From Spirochaetaceae bacterium (lineage in GTDB: Bacteria > Spirochaetota > Spirochaetia > Treponematales > Breznakiellaceae), in NCBI GenBank assembly GCA_031290405.1, contig JAITNO010000038.1, forward strand, positions 1 through 13,850: a stretch of 13,850 nucleotides of DNA. The letters run 5' to 3'. Shown piece by piece: positions 11,096-13,850 of the stretch (positions within the stretch are counted from its first letter, which is position 1; each line of letters starts with the position of its first letter). A program made the position numbers and the translations under genes. The notes beneath the pieces were generated by a model. It did no database searches. It worked only from the letters and a program-made list of their open reading frames with translations, and had not been told where the DNA came from.

Positions 11096-12475
11096 ATGAG
11101 AACAGAAACAGATTTCTTAGGCCCCGTCGCCCTGCCCGACGACTGCCTCTACGGGGCGCAGACCGCCAGAGCAAAGGACAACTTCGCGCTCGACTACAAG
11201 AAGACAAACCCACAACTCTTGCGCGCCATGATACTCGTCAAGAAAGCCGCCGCGCAAAGCTTCGCCGAAATGGAAAAGGACAACCCCGCCCAGCGCGACG
11301 CATACACCGCCATCGACCAGGCGTGCGACCGCCTCCTGCAAGACAGCAGCGAGGATATGTTCCCCGTCGACGCCCTGCAAGGCGGCGCCGGCACCTCCAC
11401 AAACATGAACGTCAACGAAGTCCTCGCCAACGCCGCCCTCCGCATACTCGGACAGGACGCCGGACGCTACGACATCATCCACCCGCTGGACCACGTAAAC
11501 CGCTATCAATCAACCAACGACGCCTACCCCACCGCGCTCCGCATCGCCGCCATCCTCCTGCTGCGGGAACTCAGCGCCGAATGCGCCGCCCTCCAGGAAT
11601 CCCTCCAAAAGAAAGAAAACCAATTCGACCACATCAAAAAACTCGGACGAACGGAACTCATGGACGCCATCCCCGTCACACTCGGCAGCGAATTCGGCGC
11701 CTACGCCCAAGCCATAGCGCGGGACCGCTGGAGACTCTACAAAGTCGAAGAACGCCTGCGGCAAGTCAACATCGGCGGCGCCGCCGTCGGCCTCCACCAA
11801 AGCGCCGACAAAGAAACCCACCGCCTCAAACACCACTACAGCCACCTCGTCATAGAAAAGCTGAGGGAACTCACCGGCATCGGACTCGCCGCCGCCGAAT
11901 ACCCCATGGACATAACCCAGAACAACGACGTCTTCGTCGAAGCCTCCGGCCTCTTAAAAGCCCTCAGCGTCAACCTCACCAAAATAGCAGGCGACCTGCG
12001 CCTCATGAACTCAGGCCCGCACGGCGGCCTCATGGAAATCCGCCTCGCCCCCATGCAGGAAGGCAGCACCGTCATGCCCGGCAAAGTCAACCCCGTCATC
12101 CCCGAAATGGTCATCCAATGCGCCATAAAAGCGCAAGCCAACGACTACAGCATCACCATCGCCGCCACCCGCGGCGAGTTCGAGCTCAACGCCTTCCTCC
12201 CCCTCATCGCCGACGCCATCCTCGAAAGCCTCACCCTCCTCAAAAACGCCTGCCGCATCTTCAGAACAAAATGCGTCGACACCCTCCACGCAAACGAAGC
12301 CCAATGCAAAGCGCACCTCGACGCATCCTACGCCTTCGCCGCCACCTACACACCCACACTCGGCTACGACGCCGTGTCCCGCATCGTGCACCAACATAAA
12401 GACGACGCAACACAGATAAAAGCAGCCCTCAAGAAGGAGCATGAGGGCGCCACAGGGCGCCACAGGCGCGTTTAA
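11096..12475 (+). CDS. aspA: Aspartate ammonia-lyase (aspartase), C-terminus altered by repeat
   Basis: This 459-aa member of the aspartase/fumarase superfamily converts L-aspartate reversibly to fumarate and ammonia; it is a cytosolic homotetramer. Visible motifs are PDDCLYGAQTARA (14-26), GGAGTSTNMNVNEV (96-109), HPLDHVNRYQSTNDAYPTA (129-147) and the flexible signature loop GSTVMPGKVNP (323-333), with the predicted base at S324 and K330 retained. PVIPEMV after the loop favours aspartase over fumarase, which usually has PTQCE there. AGGAGGA lies 5 nt before the ATG. It is 69 nt after yejF with no clear terminator between them, so co-transcription is possible. The usual C-terminal tail (about 10-20 more residues) is missing: codons from about 451 (GATGRHRRV) are repeat sequence. 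Third positions are strikingly C-rich. Fumarase activity cannot be fully excluded. Confidence 0.9.
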   Translation: MRTETDFLGPVALPDDCLYGAQTARAKDNFALDYKKTNPQLLRAMILVKKAAAQSFAEMEKDNPAQRDAYTAIDQACDRLLQDSSEDMFPVDALQGGAGTSTNMNVNEVLANAALRILGQDAGRYDIIHPLDHVNRYQSTNDAYPTALRIAAILLLRELSAECAALQESLQKKENQFDHIKKLGRTELMDAIPVTLGSEFGAYAQAIARDRWRLYKVEERLRQVNIGGAAVGLHQSADKETHRLKHHYSHLVIEKLRELTGIGLAAAEYPMDITQNNDVFVEASGLLKALSVNLTKIAGDLRLMNSGPHGGLMEIRLAPMQEGSTVMPGKVNPVIPEMVIQCAIKAQANDYSITIAATRGEFELNAFLPLIADAILESLTLLKNACRIFRTKCVDTLHANEAQCKAHLDASYAFAATYTPTLGYDAVSRIVHQHKDDATQIKAALKKEHEGATGRHRRV

Positions 12476-12710
12476 CGCCCTACGGGGCCACGCCCCCAGC
12501 ACTACGCTTTACGTCCGCAAGCCGCCCTCCCCAGCTTTCAGGCGCCACAGGCGCGTTTAGTGCCCTACGGGGCTATGCCCCCAGCGATACGCTTTAAGGT
12601 TGAACTCTGCGTTCCCCAGCTTTCGGGCGCCACAGGCGCGTTTAGCGCCCTACGGGGCTAAGCCCCCAGCGATAGGCTTTATACTTGCGAGCGGCGCTCC
12701 CCAGCTTTCG
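12445..12710. repeat. Three tandem 85-bp structured repeat units downstream of aspA
   Basis: Units start at 12456, 12541 and 12626, exactly 85 bp apart, each beginning GGCGCCACAGGCGCGTTTA and ending CCCCAGCTTTC plus one or two bases. A 10-bp duplication GGGCGCCACA (12445-12454, 12455-12464) precedes unit 1. Each unit can form GCGCC-ACA-GGCGC followed by GTTTA, then either GCCC-TACG-GGGC or the competing GGGGC-NNN-GCCCC. The loop differs (CAC, TAT, TAA) while the arms stay constant. An 11-13 nt segment before CCCCAG is variable. The first hairpin overlaps the aspA stop codon and may end transcription weakly. A diverged copy lies at 6373-6460 and shortened inverted relatives at about 555-600 and 2010-2066. 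Confidence 0.92.
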
Positions 12711-12720
12711 GCTTTGTTTT

Positions 12721-12739
12721 GGAGGGGAGGGGAGGGGGG
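12721..12739. other. G-run tract in the aspA/ABC-ATPase gap
   Basis: GG-A-GGGG-A-GGGG-A-GGGGGG lies just after the last 85-bp unit. Four G-runs with single-base loops allow a two-tier G-quadruplex, or a three-tier one using the GGGGG at 12776-12780. It lies upstream of the next gene's putative promoter. Apart from the repeats, this tract and the promoter, nothing else is seen in 12476-12834. Confidence 0.4.
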
Positions 12740-12764
12740 AGAGCAAAGAGCGCGCTCAAGCGCC

Positions 12765-12793
12765 TTCCCTTGCGTGGGGGTTTTTGGTATCAT
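12765..12793 (+). promoter_or_regulatory. Possible promoter of the UgpC-like ATPase gene
   Basis: TATCAT (12788-12793, 5/6 to the -10 consensus) has TTCCCT 17 nt upstream (12765-12770), a poor -35. A transcript would start near 12800, leaving about 35 nt before the ATG. Only the -10 is convincing. Confidence 0.3.
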
Positions 12794-12834
12794 GGCTGTG
12801 GTTGTGGGTGCGCGCCGGCAGGCAGGAGATGTGA

Positions 12835-13850
12835 ATGGCAAAAGTGGAGCTTCGAGATATTACTAAAATCTACGATGGAACGGTCCGCGCTATGGATAAG
12901 GCGAACATCACGGTTGAGGACAAGGAGTTTGTCGTCTTTGTGGGGCCTTCGGGCTGCGGGAAGTCCACGACGCTGCGGATGATTGCGGGTCTTGAGGAGA
13001 TTACCGAGGGTGAGCTGATTATCGACAGCGACTTGATGAATTATGTGCCGCCGAAGGATCGCAACATTGCGATGGTCTTCCAAAATTACGCGCTGTATCC
13101 CCACATGACGGTCTATGACAACATGGCTTTTGCGCTCAAGATTAAGAGGATCCCCAAGGCTGAGATTAAGAGGCGCGTGATGGAGGCGGCAAAGATTCTT
13201 GACATTGAAAAGTTTCTTGAGCGCAAGCCTAAGGCGCTTTCCGGCGGGCAGCGGCAGCGTGTGGCGGTGGGGCGCGCGATTGTCCGCAAGCCTAAGGTGT
13301 TCCTCTTCGATGAGCCTTTGTCCAACCTTGACGCGAAGCTTCGTGTAACGATGCGCGCGGAAATATCGGCGCTGCACCGGCGTTTGAACGCGACGATGAT
13401 CTATGTTACGCACGACCAGGTTGAGGCGATGACGATGGCGGACAGGATTGTGGTGTTCAACGTGGGCAAGGTTCAGCAGATTGGGGAGCCGCTCTATCTG
13501 TACAACAATCCGGCGAACAAGTTCGTCGCGGGGTTCCTCGGTTCGCCGCCGATGAACTTCCTTACGGTGAGGGTTGTTGAAGAGGCGGGCGACATGGCGC
13601 TTGACGAGGGTACGTTTAGGCTTAGGCCGGCGGCGGCCCACGTGGAGTTTTTGCGGAACTATGTCGGGGAGGAGGTCTACCTGGGCATCCGCTGCGAGGA
13701 TCTTCACTTTCGGCAAACGCCTGAGGGCGAAAACACTATGCCGCTTGAGGTTGTCGTTGTGGAGCCGCTGGGGGCGGACACGATGCTCTGTATGCGCTCG
13801 GAAAAGACGAAGGAGCTTGTCGCCAGGACGGATCCGTCGTTCGCTTTTGC
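12835..13850 (+). CDS. ugpC: Sugar-importer ABC ATPase of the UgpC/MsmX/MalK group (3' end outside window)
   Basis: The first 338 residues of a protein usually about 360-375 aa are present; the frame is open to the right edge. This cytosolic ATPase energises glycerol-3-phosphate or oligosaccharide importers and is often shared among several permease pairs. Visible motifs: KIYDGTVRAMDKANITV opening; Walker A GPSGCGKST (37-45); Q-loop VFQNYALYPHMTV (81-93); signature LSGGQRQRVAVGRAIV (135-150); Walker B LFDEPLSNLDA (157-167) with E160; switch His193 (THDQVEAMTMADRI). The C-terminal regulatory OB-fold begins near 240 (PPMNFL) and includes GIRCEDL (284-290), where relatives usually have GIRPE. 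ATG 12835 follows AGGAG (12824-12828) by 6 nt. Codons end mostly in G or T, unlike the C-ending aspA. No permease or binding protein is in view, so the exact substrate, and whether to call it ugpC or msmK, is open. Confidence 0.9.
   Translation, partial: MAKVELRDITKIYDGTVRAMDKANITVEDKEFVVFVGPSGCGKSTTLRMIAGLEEITEGELIIDSDLMNYVPPKDRNIAMVFQNYALYPHMTVYDNMAFALKIKRIPKAEIKRRVMEAAKILDIEKFLERKPKALSGGQRQRVAVGRAIVRKPKVFLFDEPLSNLDAKLRVTMRAEISALHRRLNATMIYVTHDQVEAMTMADRIVVFNVGKVQQIGEPLYLYNNPANKFVAGFLGSPPMNFLTVRVVEEAGDMALDEGTFRLRPAAAHVEFLRNYVGEEVYLGIRCEDLHFRQTPEGENTMPLEVVVVEPLGADTMLCMRSEKTKELVARTDPSFAF

Noticed and set aside
11323..12399. Long Arg/Pro/His-rich frame inside aspA
   Set aside because: This composition is the usual +1 shadow of a C-ending-codon gene; AspA in the other frame carries all family motifs.
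12600..12866. Small frame (88 codons) between aspA and the ABC ATPase
   Set aside because: It is made from the 85-bp repeat and the G-run tract and runs past the well-supported ATPase start. No ribosome-binding site.
1..13850. tRNA, rRNA, integrase, insertion sequence or transposase
   Set aside because: I found no cloverleaf-like segment, no rRNA-like stretch and no recognisable transposase or integrase reading frame on either strand, so the repeats are listed as repeats and not as mobile elements.

Overview
The window looks like chromosomal DNA of a GC-rich, Gram-negative-type (diderm) bacterium. My best guess is a treponeme-like spirochaete. This is inference from the overall style: a large TPR protein with a degenerate NTPase core, SPII lipoproteins, many small palindromic intergenic repeats, VapBC modules, and a Yej-type peptide transporter next to a UgpC-type ATPase. 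There is no rRNA or other marker gene to settle it.

Layout. Bases 1-486 hold two abutting 21-bp tandem arrays (15 units, then 5 units plus a decayed one). Bases 545-636 form a structured leader with two hairpins and a perfect 14-bp palindrome. It precedes a clostripain-family (C11) cysteine peptidase made as a lipoprotein (637-1992). A parallel leader (2009-2100) precedes a 65-aa cysteine-rich lipoprotein (2101-2298) that ends in a strong intrinsic terminator. On the minus strand, 2391-2804 encodes a small single-span membrane protein with 11-residue repeats. Divergent from it is a dead vapBC locus (2942-3530) with one frameshift in vapB and one nonsense codon in vapC.

Bases 3658-6324 (minus) encode an 888-aa protein with a degenerate STAND-like NTPase region, a winged-helix-like region and a long helical-repeat C-terminus. 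An intact vapBC pair (6550-7159) follows on the plus strand. Its toxin stop codon overlaps the start codon of yejB (TAATG), so the toxin-antitoxin pair and the peptide importer yejB-yejE-yejF (7159-11026, joined by 4-nt overlaps) read as one transcription unit. No periplasmic binding protein (yejA) is present. Next come aspartate ammonia-lyase (11096-12475) and, after a repeat-rich gap, a UgpC/MsmX/MalK-type sugar-importer ATPase cut by the right edge (12835-13850).

How it fits together. The recognisable metabolism is nutrient capture: peptide import (Yej), amino-acid deamination (AspA), carbohydrate uptake (UgpC-like ATPase) and a surface peptidase that could generate peptides. The less expected content is a dispersed structured repeat built round a CGCCCTACGGG core. 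It occurs as three exact 85-bp tandem units that supply the last codons of aspA, as one diverged unit at 6373-6460, and as two shortened inverted relatives upstream of the two lipoprotein genes. Other points of note are two paralogous VapC toxins in different states of decay and the fusion of a toxin-antitoxin module to a transporter operon.
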